A DNA stretch of 64,000 nt from Aspidapion aeneum. Taxonomy: Eukaryota > Arthropoda > Insecta > Coleoptera > Brentidae. The stretch spans positions 182,803,652 to 182,867,651 of the forward strand of contig OY755038.1 in assembly GCA_963576565.1 (NCBI GenBank), read 5' to 3'. This document shows positions 34,118-44,636 of the stretch, piece after piece (the stretch's first letter is position 1; each line of letters starts with the position of its first letter). Made by a program: the position numbers and the translations under genes. The notes beneath the pieces are model-generated. The model worked only from the letters and a program-made list of their open reading frames with translations, did not search any database and was not told the origin of the DNA.

Positions 34118-34620
34118 GTTTTTACCTTCATAGCCCGCGTAGCAATGGCTAGAAAAACTATTATTTTCGAAAAAAAAATTTTTTGAGATAACGCCAAAAA
34201 TGTATTATTTGTATTGTCTGTGTGTGTCTCTGTGTATATTATTTCTGTCTGTAACACGATAGCTCCCAAACCGCTAAACCGATTTTCATCAAATTTTCTG
34301 GTAAAAGAGTGTTCGACACTCTTACGAGCTGATTAGATTTTGGTCAAAATCCATTATAGGTAATGACAGTTTTTTGAGAATTAAAAACTTTAAAAAATGA
34401 CAACTTTTTAACGGAGCATCGCATCATTACACTGTTTTCGGAATATAGTAGACTATATTTTACTCAATAATTCGAGTTATAAATATAAACTTGGTAGGAG
34501 CTTTAGTTTCTGAGTTATTTACAAATAACTGTTTTCAAGGCTATTATCATGGCTTCACTTGAAGTGAGATAATAGGCTAGCTAGGAAGGGGTCAGAACCG
34601 TCATGGACCCATTTATTTTT
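34118..34620 (+). repeat. family R dispersed repeat, near full-length (~500 bp)
   Basis: Best reference copy of a repeat found at least eight times. Order of landmarks: TTTTTACCTTC.TAGCCCGCG, AGCAATGGCTAGA, ...GATAACGCC..AAATGT..., GTCTGT-rich tract, AACACGATAGCTCC.AAACCGCT, GACACTCTTACGAGCTGATTAG, ATTTTGGTCAAAATCCATTA, GTAGGAGCTTTAGTTTCTGAG, GGCTAGCTAGGAAGG and CCATTTATTTT. The outer ends share ACCTTCCTAGCC in inverse orientation, so it may be a DNA element. It has no coding capacity. Other pieces: 32513, 33009, 40254, 51453/52895, 54495, 57866/59931. Confidence 0.75.
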
Positions 34621-34979
34621 GTCTGCATTGGTAGAGGTCTATTATTAGTGACATTTAGTGAATATCTTTATTAATTTAATTTTAATTGAATTAACTAAAT
34701 TACGCTTATATTTGAAGGGGTAAGAATAAAAAGGTACAAGTGCATTTTTTTAAATTATGGATAACTACGTTTCCCTAAAGTTAAGGTACATTTTTATTAA
34801 AATAAAAAGGATTCAAGTGATTTTAAGTACACCTAATACACACTAGGTTTAAATTTTACCTTTTTTATTTTTACTTCTTCAATTGGTAAGAAACCCAGAA
34901 AAACCTAGACTAAGTTTTGGACAATATTATATTGTATTTATATACAAATAAACGCAAATTTGACTTGTAATGTTACATA

Positions 34980-35465
34980 CAGGGAGGAAAATTAAAAGGA
35001 TCCACCAGGATTTTCTAAAAAATTATTAGGAAACACGTCGATTTTGTTTGCAAGAAAGACACTTTCTGGCTATTTCGAAATTTTCCTAGATTGCACCCCT
35101 TACCGTGGTGAGTTGCACCGTCAAAAGTTGAATAGGGAAACTGGGTCGAACGTTACCTTGTTTGAGAGGTGTTTAAAATGCCTTTACACATATGTATTTT
35201 TTTGTGAAATCTGACATTTAAATTTTTTTTAAATTACAGATGTGTAAAGGCATCTTAAATACCTCTCAAACAAGGTACCGCTCGACCCAGTTTCCCTATT
35301 CAACTTTTGAGGGTGCAACTCACGCCGGTAAGGAGGTGCAATCTAAGAAAATTTTGAAATAGCCCCCTTGCAAACAAAATCGACGACGACGAGTTTTGGA
35401 GTTTTTTCAATTTCCTTATAAATTTCGAGAAAATCCAGGTGGATCCTTTTTAATTTTCCACCCTG
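34980..35465. mobile_element. TA-flanked MITE with ~220 bp arms
   Basis: Begins CAGGGAGGAAAATTAAAAGG after TA (34978-34979) and ends in CCTTTTTAATTTTCCACCCTG before TA (35466-35467). The arms pair for most of their length, including CCTCTCAAACAAGGTA / TACCTTGTTTGAGAGG. The centre is only ~40 bp. Fits a Tc1/mariner-type MITE. Confidence 0.88.
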
Positions 35466-35621
35466 TATATTTACGAAAATCATACAAAATTTGATAATTA
35501 ACTATGTAATTAATTAAAAAAATATTTAACACTTTGTCTTAAGGTATCCTGATTTGATATATCTTTCTTTGTTCAGAACGCATCGTGTCCAGCGTTGCTA
35601 GGTCGAATTTTCAGAAATCAG

Positions 35622-36140
35622 TAGGGCATAGATAAATAAATTTAGAAAAAAAAAACTTTTGGAAAACAAGCTTTTATAAAATGGATTAAAAAGCATAAAA
35701 CAATTTTTTGAGTGTTCTGATATCATAATAATAAAAGCGATGGGCGTATTAAAGGAAATTTTTCCGTTTTTCTTTTAACTCGAAGTTTAGTGAAAATCCA
35801 AATTCATTATATTATAGCAGAGAAATGTAAGCCCTACTCAAGCTACCCTTACATTTTTCTGATATGGATGGACATTATTACGCCTGCTTCATATTAGGCG
35901 GACATCCGCGACTGGAAGTGTGTCGATTTATTTTGTCACATTGAAAAAGAAGAGTCGGCCCATCATCGGTTGTGGACGATCCACCAAATGCGCATGGAAA
36001 GTCATTTACCTAATATTAAATACGCCCATCGCTTTAATTATTATGATATCAGAACACTCAAAAAATTATTTTATGCTTTTTAGTCCATTTTATAAAAGCT
36101 TGTTTTTAAAAAGTTTTTTTCTACATTTATTTTTTAATTT
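35622..36140. repeat. inverted repeat inside the hAT element
   Basis: ACAAGCTTTTATAAAATGG ... GATATCATAATAATAAAAGCGATGG on the left pairs with CATCGCTTTAATTATTATGATATC ... CCATTTTATAAAAGCTTG on the right, shown here in short parts. Arms are ~120 bp, spacer ~250 bp. Confidence 0.7.
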
Positions 36141-36249
36141 TAAGATTTGTCTAAGTCTATCCATTTCAGCTAGCGGATCCATATTGCAGGAAGTTTTTTC
36201 TGTCAATTTTGAAATATCTAAGTCTTCGATGACAAGGCCGTCCAACGAT

Positions 36250-36998
36250 TTGATACTAAACAAAATACATACTAAAATTTTACCCCCTCTCCGCCCTCCA
36301 CGTTAGGGGGGAGGTAGGCAGTCAGTGATACCACATTATTAGATTGTCATCGGAACTATAACGTTAGGCAACATTTAAAGTTAATCGGATACGTGGAAGT
36401 CAGTTGAAAGTAATCAGAAAAACTTGATATTAAATCGTCCATTTTGAATCCGCCATATTGAATTTTTGTAATCTGATCAAAAATTCGTAATCCTCATCCT
36501 CAAAAACCCCCAGATACCAATTTTGGTGGAAATCCAACAAACTACAATTTTACCCCCTCTCTTCCCCCCAGGTTAGGGGTGAGGTAGGCAGTCAGTAATA
36601 CCACATTATTGGATTGTCATAGGAACTATAACGGAATACGAAATTTAAAGTCAATCGGATACGTGGAAGTCAGTTGAAAGTAATCAGAAAAACTTGAAAT
36701 TAAATCGTCCAATTTGAATCCGCTATTTTGAATTTTTGTAATCCGATAAAAAATTCGTAATTCTCATCCTCAAAAACCCCCAGATACCAATTTTGGTGGA
36801 AATCGGACAAACTAAAGTTTTACCCCCTCTCCACCCCCACGTTAGGGGGGAGGTAGGGACCCGATGAAACCATATTATTGTATTGTCATCGGAACTAAGA
36901 TGCTATGCGAGATTTGAAGCCAATCGGATGTTTGAAAGTTCTTCAAAAATGAGTTGCAAGATTTGATTACATACATACATACATACATACATACAGGT
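36250..36998. repeat. ~280 bp tandem repeat ending in (ACAT)n
   Basis: Units start TTTTACCCCCTCT then GTTAGGGG.GAGGTAGGCAG, then CACATTATT.GATTGTCAT, TCGGATACGTGGAAGTCAG and GTAATC.GA.AAAAATTCG. Starts lie near 36278, 36550 and 36820, giving about 2.6 units. The array ends in TTACATACATACATACATAC (36965-36995) followed by AGGTGAAG. A (ACAT)n tail after such repeats is common at insect LINE 3' ends, so this may be a LINE 3' UTR on the plus strand. Confidence 0.65.
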
Positions 36999-37039
36999 GA
37001 AGTTAAATAAAAGCTTGTAAAGAAAAAGCAGTAGATTTT

Positions 37040-37790
37040 TTTTGCAGTCCAAAAAAGCGTTTCATATTTTTTTTAGTGATAAACAAAGAAAAAAAGGATT
37101 GATTCAACCAATTCTTGAACGCAGCGTGACGACACAGACCAGGGGATTCCCCGGCGCGCACTTATAGTGATTCCGGCTTTTGCTCGAAAACGGCCCTCGA
37201 GTGCTCGAAAATTGCACTGAAACGGATGTAGGCGTTCGACCTAAAAACAAGCAGTACTACATATTTGCGTGCTCGACTATTGCCTGCAAATTGCCGAGCG
37301 GGTGCTCCAAATTGCTCCATCTATTATCACGGAGCAACGTTTCAGATAAAAAAACAAAACATAACCCCATTTATTTATTTATTTGTGTTATTATAAGTGT
37401 TTTCCGTGTTTTGCATCTAGAAAATTTACATTCATATACTCATTATACCAACAAACAAAATTAAATAAAAAAATTATAAAATAAAAAAAATTTTTATTTG
37501 TTAAGATTTACCCATAAAATTTCGAGCAAGTGTTTAAAAGATCGTGTTTGCCCTTGCTCCGGAGGCGAGCAATCCCGCTCGATCTCAGATCAATCCCGGG
37601 GTGCTCGGAGAGAGATTCGTGACGTTACCGCTCTACCCGCGAGTGAGTTCAGAGCAGAAGCCGAAATTGCTATTACATTCCACGAAGCGCGAAATTCAAA
37701 ATCGACCATAGACATAAAATACATACGGAAGTGGGCGTTATCATATCATTTTTTCACAGGCAAAAATTATAAATATTTTGAATAGGTAAC
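37040..37790. other. unassigned GC-richer segment inside the hAT element
   Basis: Two frames (37180-37464 and 37498-37785, ~95 codons each) are in the same orientation, separated by AT-rich DNA. The composition is higher in GC than the flanks. They have no recognised domain. GTGCTCGAAAATTGC-like words recur in 37190-37320. It could be a remnant gene or an ancient repeat. Confidence 0.25.
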
Positions 37791-38353
37791 TAACTAGGTC
37801 TCCTAAAAATTTTCTTGAAAAACAAAAAGAGTAGATCTACTGCTCATATTTCTTGAAAACCGAAAAAAGCAGTGATTCCGCCGTAAAAACAGTAGACAAA
37901 GACCAAAAATCAGTAGATCTACTGAAAAATCAGTAGACCTGGCAACGCTGATCGTGTCTGCTGTCCGAAACGCAGTAAGATGTTTTGCACACTGCGAACG
38001 CTGCCGGTTATGTACAAGGACAAGTTTTAACACTTTCAAGGTTTATATTTATAAGAGTTTGTTTTTTGAGGTTACGTTATTGCAATGTATGTATAATCGG
38101 AACAGACTGTTGGGAGAACTCGTTTGGTTTACGAAATTATTAGAGATTATAGAATTAAGCAACGGGGGCGTTTGAATTATAGAGTTTTAAAGGTTCGCAC
38201 TATTCAAATATTACTGTTATGTAATTGCCGTATAATAATTTGTAAATGACAAGCAAATGCAAAAGAATAACATTTATTGCGGTTTTAATAGTCTTCAAGA
38301 AAAGCGTTTTTAAAAGGAAATAAGTACGCTATTTAAAAAGCTTTTTTTAAATT

Positions 38354-39299
38354 ATTTTCCAAGAAATTACATTCAAAAAAGAGTTTTTAATCCGTCATTT
38401 AGAAAAATTAATGATTTTTTTAATTGCACTATTATCTTGGTTAAACGATTGTTTTAAGCCATGTAGACCTCATCTTTTTATAGCTATCATTACCGATGTG
38501 CCATAGAACAGCAGCGGCGGGCGTGGCGTTTTGTTTTGCGACATAAAATGGGTCTCTTGTCTCGACGATAGAACTCTTCTATCGCTTGAGAAAGCCTTTC
38601 TCTCGTCTCGTCTTGCCTCGTCTCTCGTGTTTTATATCAGCTATAAAAAGTTTTTGAGACACCCTGTGTAAAAGAGTTTTTTCAAGGTCTTAATATTTAT
38701 GGTATTGACTTTTTTCAAAATAAAATTCTGGGATATACTCTGTGTATGCAACTTAAAAGACAGGTTTTGCCGAAACCGTTTTTAAAAACAACTTCTATTA
38801 TTTTAAAACTTAATACATCCAATCGATCTGATTCTAACTAACTATTTAAATGCATGTAAAAACTATTATTAATAAATCCGTAGTAGGGAATAATGTATCT
38901 GTCAGCATAAAGCGTTCGTACACCTTTGTAATATGTAACCATCATCATTAACTTGCATACATACAATAAATAAAGAAGTAAATACAATATATGTAATAAA
39001 ATACCGCGTTGTTGCCAATGAAATAAAAGCAGTGGAAAAGTTTTGCATCGCTTTATTTATTAAAAAAATTAAAAAATAAAATTCCAAGAGATCGCTGATA
39101 AAAGATTATTTTGAGTTTTGATCCTTAAAAATAAAGCAATAAATCTATTAATTAAAATACTTAGGTGTTAAAATCCCTATGGAATTTCCAGATTCTGAAA
39201 ATTGGAGATTTTCCTTGCGGAAATGTATTTTTCTCAAAACTAACCAAAACTTTTTTTTAAATAACTTTCTTTTAATCTTAATTTTTGTAATTTTTCAGG
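38354..39299 (+). repeat. left arm of a 6.3 kb inverted repeat
   Basis: This ~946 bp arm matches the right arm 43648-44624 in inverse orientation with only scattered differences and short indels. It begins ATTTTCCAAGAAATTACATTC and ends TAATTTTTCAGG. It contains GACGAGACGAGAG-type repeats (38565-38635). No coding capacity: the 61-codon frames on opposite strands of the two arms merely reflect the repeat. Confidence 0.85.
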
Positions 39300-39789
39300 G
39301 AAAACATGTTTTTGAAGAAGAAATTTTTATGTTTTCTTGAAATAAACGTACAATACAGAGACCTTTAAACTTTTTTTAATGAGCAGATTTTTCATCTGAA
39401 TTTTTCATGTTTTTTTAAATAAAAAGCAAACTAATTTCCGCAAGAAAGTTATTATATGTAGTTTTCAGAATTTTAACTTTTTAAAATATCTTCCAAAAAC
39501 ATTTTTTTTAATCCACAGATTTCTAAATAACAAAAATTCACGCCAAAAGCTAAACAAAGAAAATTAGAATTTCCCGCTTATGAATAATTTCTGAAAAAAA
39601 ATGTTTAGTACGTTAATAAGCATCCAGATTACCAGTAAAATTTAATTACACGTTTGGATTTTCTCCATTTGATTTCAAGTAAACGAATGGTAAGCCAGGA
39701 ACGAATATATGACAATTTTTGCATACCTCTTATTTTAAAAAAAACAGTACATAAATAATAGGTCAATACAAACAGATGTTAAATCATAA

Positions 39790-39972
39790 AATATTATAAA
39801 ACCAACCTTTTTTCTCGAGAGAACAAGAGAAACGAGAATCTCTTAACGAGAGAGGGTCTTTCTCTCGTCTCGTCTCGAGCTTTCATTCGAGAGAAAACAT
39901 CTCTCTCGTCTCGTCGAGAGAGGGCAATACGAGACGAGAGGCGAGAATCTCTTGTTTTGGCGGCCGAACCGA
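39790..39972. repeat. GAGA/CTCGT low-complexity palindromic tract
   Basis: Repeated CTCTCGTCTCGTC and GAGACGAGAG words in both orientations, ending in GGCGGCCGAACCGAACC. The same words lie in both arms of the 6.3 kb inverted repeat. The CCGAA pentamers also occur in the foldback centre (7335-7400) and at 54275. Confidence 0.6.
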
Positions 39973-40080
39973 ACCGAACCGAACACAAGTAGCCTCGCGT
40001 CGGGAAGGCAACTTTTTAATAAAAAAAATATTTTTTTTTTACAAGCTTGCGCATTTTTATGCTCCAAAACTGAAATAAAC

Positions 40081-40247
40081 ACGAGGGGTCATCAGCTTGC
40101 AACAGTACTGTACAAATTTTATAACGGGACCCGACAGGACTCGAAAGTACCCATCAGCACACTTGTCAGGACCCAACAGGATACGACAAGACCCAACAGA
40201 ACATGACAGGACGCTGTAGAAATTTTACGGTGCCGATTACCCCTCGT
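40081..40247. mobile_element. 167 bp MITE with 6 bp target duplication
   Basis: ACGAGGGGTCATC and GATTACCCCTCGT form the ends, bounded by ATAAAC on both sides (40075-40080 and 40248-40253). The interior is a small minisatellite of CAGGACCCAACAGGATACGA-type units. It lies at the left edge of a family R copy. Confidence 0.65.
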
Positions 40248-40253
40248 ATAAAC

Positions 40254-40690
40254 ACATTTTTAAAGCATTTATTTTGGACGAAATTATTTTTGAGATAACG
40301 CCGTAAATGTGTTATTTTTGTGTATTTTGACCTCCCTTAGCAATATCGTCGTGATATCTTTCCGGGTGTGTGTGTATGTCTGTCCGTAACACGATAGCTC
40401 CTAAACCGCTGAAACAATTTTCATTAAACTTTCAGGTAAAATAGTGTTTGACACTGTTACGAGCTGATTAAATTTTGGTCAAAATCCATTAATGCTAATG
40501 ACAAGTTTTTTGACAATTAAAATTTTTAAAAAATGCTACATTTTTAACGAGGCATTGCATTAATGTACGGTTTTCATAATTTGATAGACCACATTTCATT
40601 CAATAATTTTTTTAATAACCAAAAACTTCTTAGGAGGTTTTGTTTCTGAGTTATTTACAAAAAACTGTTTTTAAGCCATATCTTTCTTAC
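40254..40690 (+). repeat. family R copy
   Basis: Covers GATAACGCCGTAAATGTG, the GTCTGTCCGTAACACGATAG block, GTTACGAGCTGATTAAATTTT and the GAGTTATTTACAAAAAACTG block. Left end replaced by the MITE, right end lost. Confidence 0.7.
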
Positions 40691-42055
40691 CCCAAGCATG
40701 TCAAAAAAGAGATAAAAAAGTAAAAGGAAAGAACTATTAACCGGCTATTTCTTTTCTATAGCTTGAAAAATATATTTTGAAAGTAAATGGCAAGATTGCC
40801 CTACAAATTGTATGCTTGGTTTAGACTCAAGAATTTCCAAAGAGAAAAATGTTTGGCGTCTCGGCAAGCTGAAGCTATTTAGAAAAATTCAGCCTCTTAC
40901 TCATCACTTATAATATAACAGAGCGCGGTACTGTGGACTACAAATTATCATTCATCCCTATTTAAAAGCTCTTATATATTTATACTATGCAAGATTACTT
41001 CTTAAAGTAGAAGCTTGCTATAAAAATTTACTGATAGCAAAAATGTATCCCCTCAAATAAAAATGCGCCTCGATTTTCCAACATCAAACTCTAAATACGT
41101 GTAAACGCCTCAGTTTCATTTATGTTGGAACACACTCTTATATAGAATAAAGTTTAAAAATCAGTTACATTTTTGAGATGCGAAATCTGAATTACTTTGG
41201 AAAACATATAGTGCCTCACGGCCGGCTTTCTAAACCCACCCACTAGTTACGCCAGTGGATGCAACGCCGTTCTATAATGGTAATAAAAAGCAAGAAATAA
41301 AAAAGTTGAAAAATTGATAAATTACTTTCCGAGGAGAATCAAAGCTTCGTTGGTCGAAAACGCCTGAATAAAACAAAACCTCATTTTTATCGCTAGCTTA
41401 TATAGAAATGTAAATTTTTGTATTGCACCATTTATATTGCTGACCGAGAGCAACTGTCACTAATTTAGGAACTCTGTAGCTTACTTATTAATTTATTTCT
41501 CTTTATTTTTCATTGGTTTTTTTGAAATTTTTTTGTCACTAATTATTAACTGAGTCTCTCCTGGGTGTCCCAGACCACCCGTTCAACAACTTACTTCAAA
41601 ACCCAGTGATTTGTTTTTTTCAAAGATCCAAAACAATTTTGCCAAACTGAATTGGCACGTTCTGACCAGAAATCTTTCAAACATTTCTTTAAAATAATCT
41701 TTACTAAAATGTCATTTTTGATATTCATCTAAAGACATTTGAATAAGAGTTCGACTTTTGTTTTACCTAGGAAATGTTTTTGTATTGTTTTCAAAAATTG
41801 AATATAGTCAAATCGAGTTTGTTTTTTTAACTGGTGGTATTTTACGTATACATAATACTCCAATACCCACGGTAACTTTCATTTCGTGAAGCACACATTA
41901 CGAAATAGAGCAACATCAAGCACATATTAAGTAAGCATATTCTTGTCTTTCTCGCGGATCAACGTCGAGTCTTCTAAAGGAAAGACTTATGCAGCTTTCT
42001 CTGTACGTGTGTATATGTATATTCATTTCTAGTCCACAGTACACCGGTCTATTTT
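40691..42055. other. unannotated stretch
   Basis: No open frame above 60 codons. Isolated element-like words at 41252 (GTTACGCCAGTGG) and 41562 (GGGTGTCCCAGACCACCCG) suggest old solo termini only. Confidence 0.35.
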
Positions 42056-42139
42056 TTAAGAGATGAATACTACTACTACTATGTCGGTTTAGGACGTTTT
42101 TCTACGTTGTCCGACGCTTATTCTCCACCTCCTTCGATC

Positions 42140-42300
42140 CTGACAATCATATTTTGTCAGGTTTTTTTGACTCATTGATCTTTGGATTGACTGTTGCCAT
42201 TCCAGTTTAGGACGACCTCTTTTTTCTGCGCCCTATTAGTTGCCATTCTAGGACCTGCGTTGGTAAGCTTTCGTCGTTCATCTTTTGTACATGGCCGTAT
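42140..42300 (-). pseudogene. RTE ORF2 C-terminal signature
   Basis: Minus strand encodes YGHVQKMNDESLPTQVLEW followed by GRRKKR, the same C-terminal signature as WYGHVQRMNDERLPKQ...GRRKRGRP at 58355-58460. This places it at the 3' end of the RTE ORF. Confidence 0.7.
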
Positions 42301-42501
42301 CATATCAGTTACTTAGTCTACTCCATACAACAGCGTGCATTTCACCATGGTTTCATAAATCTTAAATTTTACATTCTTTTTATCTCTCTGCTCCATAAAT
42401 TACTGTTAAGACATCCAATAACCTTTCTTGCCTTTACTATTTTTTTTCCAGTTCCTTATGAACAGTCTGTTCATGTTTTACCAAATGTATAAATATATTT
42501 T

Positions 42502-43110
42502 TTATCCATTATCTAGTTCTAACTTACTTGATTCGTTTCCAATACCAAAGTACTGTGTCTTGTCAACGTTCACTGTTAACCACTTTTGTATCCATGTCCT
42601 CCTTATCATTGTTACAATTACTTGGTCGTCAACAAACTGTAGTGTGTATGTCGTAAATCGTTCGTTAAGTTGTATTCCCATGCCGTATACTTTACGTTTC
42701 CAGTTTTTTGAAGCTACTGCGATATATATTTTAAAAAGAGCTGGAGAGATACAACATCCCTGTTTTAAGCCTGTCGTTACCAGGAATTCTTTTGAAAGTC
42801 GATTTCCAATTTTAATGTTAGATTTTGACCCTTTGTATAGTCCTTTCATCGCTTTTCTGTATGTATCAATGACATTAGTTTGTTCTAACATTATCCGTAA
42901 TTTTTCTACTGAAACGATATCATATGCTTTTTGTAGATCCACAAAGGTAACATGAGTCTCTGTATTTCTGGCATTCCTTTTCTCTATTACTTGTTTAAGA
43001 CAAAAAACATTATCACTACAAGATCTGCCTACACGAAACCCACTTTGCTTTTCTTCTTCTTGTTTATGAAAATCATTGTCTACTATATCTCTGAGAATCC
43101 TACCGTACAA
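42502..43110 (-). pseudogene. RTE-like reverse transcriptase, central part
   Basis: About 202 codons open on the minus strand. Recognisable blocks in order: QSGFRVGRSCSDNVFCLKQ (RT motif 2a), THVTFVDLQKAYD (motif A, with the F-x-D-x-x-KAYD aspartate), LVTTGLKQGCCISPALF (motif B), LQFVDDQVI (motif C, the FVDD catalytic aspartates kept), then LTVNVDKTQYFGIG (motif D/E region). The stretch between motif C and 'LTVN' is shortened (RRTWIQKW), lacking the usual ~20 residues before 'kWGL', so the enzyme would be defective. An in-frame stop ends it at 42502. Function in life: target-primed reverse transcription of the LINE RNA. Confidence 0.8.
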
Positions 43111-43531
43111 TCAACTTAGAGTACGGTTTACTAAAGTTCCTCTGTGCGATTCAGCTTGTTTCTTTTTATGTATTGAGAATATGAATGCTATTTTCCAATC
43201 ATCAGGTACTGGATGTCCATTTTTGCATTGATTCATAATATATGTAAGAGTTTCTAGTAGTATCTCTGATCCATATTTGAGCATTTCAGCATATATTTCC
43301 ATAGGTCCGCCGGCTTTTCCGGATTTAATCTTTATTACACTATTCTTTATCATTTCTTTTTCGATAATTGCTTCTTCTCCATGTATTTCTATGTCTCTTC
43401 TCGGAGAGGCTGACAGATATTCGAGTCTCATTTCCTTCAGCAGTCGCTTGTAGTTTTCTGTCCATTGTTCCGGTTTCATGATATAAATGTTTACTTTTTC
43501 TTTTGTTGGGTTTTTTACCGTAGTCCCACAA
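43111..43531 (-). pseudogene. RTE ORF2, region before the RT, two shifted frames
   Basis: Minus strand reads MKPEQWTENYKRLLKE ... IKIKSGKAGGPMEIYAEML ... VPDDWKIAFIFSIHKKK in the frame 43111-43479. The pattern 'W..y...Ll.e' + 'i.kikngKA.GpDgI.aEmLk' + 'P.dWk...i.pi.KK' is the standard N-terminal approach to the RTE/craft-type RT. A changed residue (GGPMEI for GPDGI) and a stop before the next block show decay. A second frame (43340-43531) overlaps because of a frameshift. The region begins inside direct repeat D1 (43492-43650). Confidence 0.7.
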
Positions 43532-43650
43532 GACAGGAGCCAGAGGGGTTCCTTATTAGTAAAGTGATGAATAACAGGCTGAATTTTTGCACTTAGCTTT
43601 ATTTTGCATAGACTCCGAACTTTGAACGAAAATTCTTGAAGGTGATTCCT
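43492..43650. repeat. 159 bp direct repeat, copy D1
   Basis: TACTTTTTCTTTTGTTGGG ... GAAGGTGATTCCT. It differs at one base from D2 (44637-44795). It abuts the inner end of the right inverted arm and overlaps the start of the RTE reading frame. Confidence 0.9.
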
Positions 43651-44624
43651 GAAAAATTATAAAAATTAAGATTAAAAGAAAGTTATTTAAAAAAAAAGTT
43701 TTGGTTAGTTTTGAGAAAAACACATTTCCGCAAGGAAAATCTTTGATTTTCAGAATCTGGAAATTCCATAGGGATTTTAACACCTAAGTATTTTAATTAA
43801 TAGATTTATTGCTTTATTTTTAAGGATCAAAACTCAAAATAATCTTTTATCAGCGATCTCTTGGAATTTTATTTTTTAATTTTTTTAATAAATAAAGCGA
43901 TGCAAAACTTTTCCACTGCTTTTATTTCATTGGCAACAACGCGGTATTTTATTACATATATTGTATTTACTTCTTTATTTATTGTATGTATGCAAGTTAA
44001 TGATGATGGTTACATATTACAAAGGTGTATGAACGCTTCATGCTGACAGATAAATTATTCCCTACTCCGGATTTGTTAATAATAGTTTTTACATGCATTT
44101 AAATAGTTAGTTAGAATCTAGATTTAAGATCGATTGGATGTATTAAGTTTTAAAATAATAGAAGTTGTTTTTAAAAACGGTTTCGGCAAAACCTGTCTTT
44201 TAAGTTGCATACACAGAGTATATTCCAGAATTGACATAGCACTTTATTTTGAAAAAAGTCAATAATATAAATATTAAGATTCACCTTGAAAAAACTCTTT
44301 TACACAGGGTGTCTCAAAATCTTTTTATAGCTGATATAAAACACGAGAGACGAGAGACGAGGCAAGACGAGACGAGAGAAAGGCTTTCTCAAGCGATAGA
44401 AGAGTTCTATCGTCGAGACAAGAGACCCATTTTATGTCGCAAAACAAAACGCCACGCCCGCCGCTGCTGTTCTATGGTACATCGGTAATGATAGCTATAA
44501 AAAGATGAGGTCTACATGGCTAAAAACAATCGTTTAACCAAGATAATAGTGCAATTAAAAAAATCATTAATTTTTCTAAATGACGGATTAAAAACTCTTT
44601 TTTGAATGTAATTTCTTGGAAAAT
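43648..44624 (-). repeat. right arm of the 6.3 kb inverted repeat
   Basis: Inverse of 38354-39299. It begins CCTGAAAAATTATAAAAATT and ends AATTTCTTGGAAAAT. It is flanked by direct repeats D1 and D2. Confidence 0.85.
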
Positions 44625-44636
44625 ACTACTTCTTTC

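Larger units (their letters stand above)
35590..37950. mobile_element. hAT-type element, CAGCGTTGC family, 2.36 kb, perfect 8 bp target duplication
   Basis: Begins CAGCGTTGCTAGGTC and ends GACCTGGCAACGCTG, bounded by ATCGTGTC on both sides (35582-35589 and 37951-37958). CAGTAGATCTACTG-type motifs cluster near the right end (37835-37940). The interior has no hAT transposase. It contains an inverted repeat (35622-36140), a ~280 bp tandem repeat (36250-36960) with an (ACAT)n tract, and unassigned sequence 37040-37790. Several frames of 78-128 codons overlap but none shows a hAT dimerisation or RNase H-like motif. The element may thus have been filled by other insertions. Confidence 0.85.
42060..43531 (-). 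mobile_element. RTE-type non-LTR retrotransposon, 5'-truncated
   Basis: Minus-strand LINE remnant. It has the region before the reverse transcriptase (43111-43531, two frames), the fingers/palm part (42502-43110), then a gap, then the C-terminal YGHVQKMNDESLP...EWQLIGRRKKR segment at 42140-42300. An (ACT)n/(AGT)n tract at 42066-42081 lies where the 3' tail would be. The 3' segment is the same family as 58050-58568. The endonuclease domain is missing. Confidence 0.75.

Noticed and set aside
41248..41262. GTTACGCCAGTGG as a hAT terminus.
   Set aside because: Orientation is wrong for the CAGTGGCGTA family and no opposite end or duplication was seen.
42428..42955. 175-codon plus-strand frame.
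   Set aside because: Shadow of the RTE reverse transcriptase on the opposite strand, which has clear RT motifs.
38902..44046. Pair of identical 61-codon frames (38902-39087 minus, 43861-44046 plus) as a conserved gene.
   Set aside because: They are simply the two arms of the inverted repeat; no other sign of coding.
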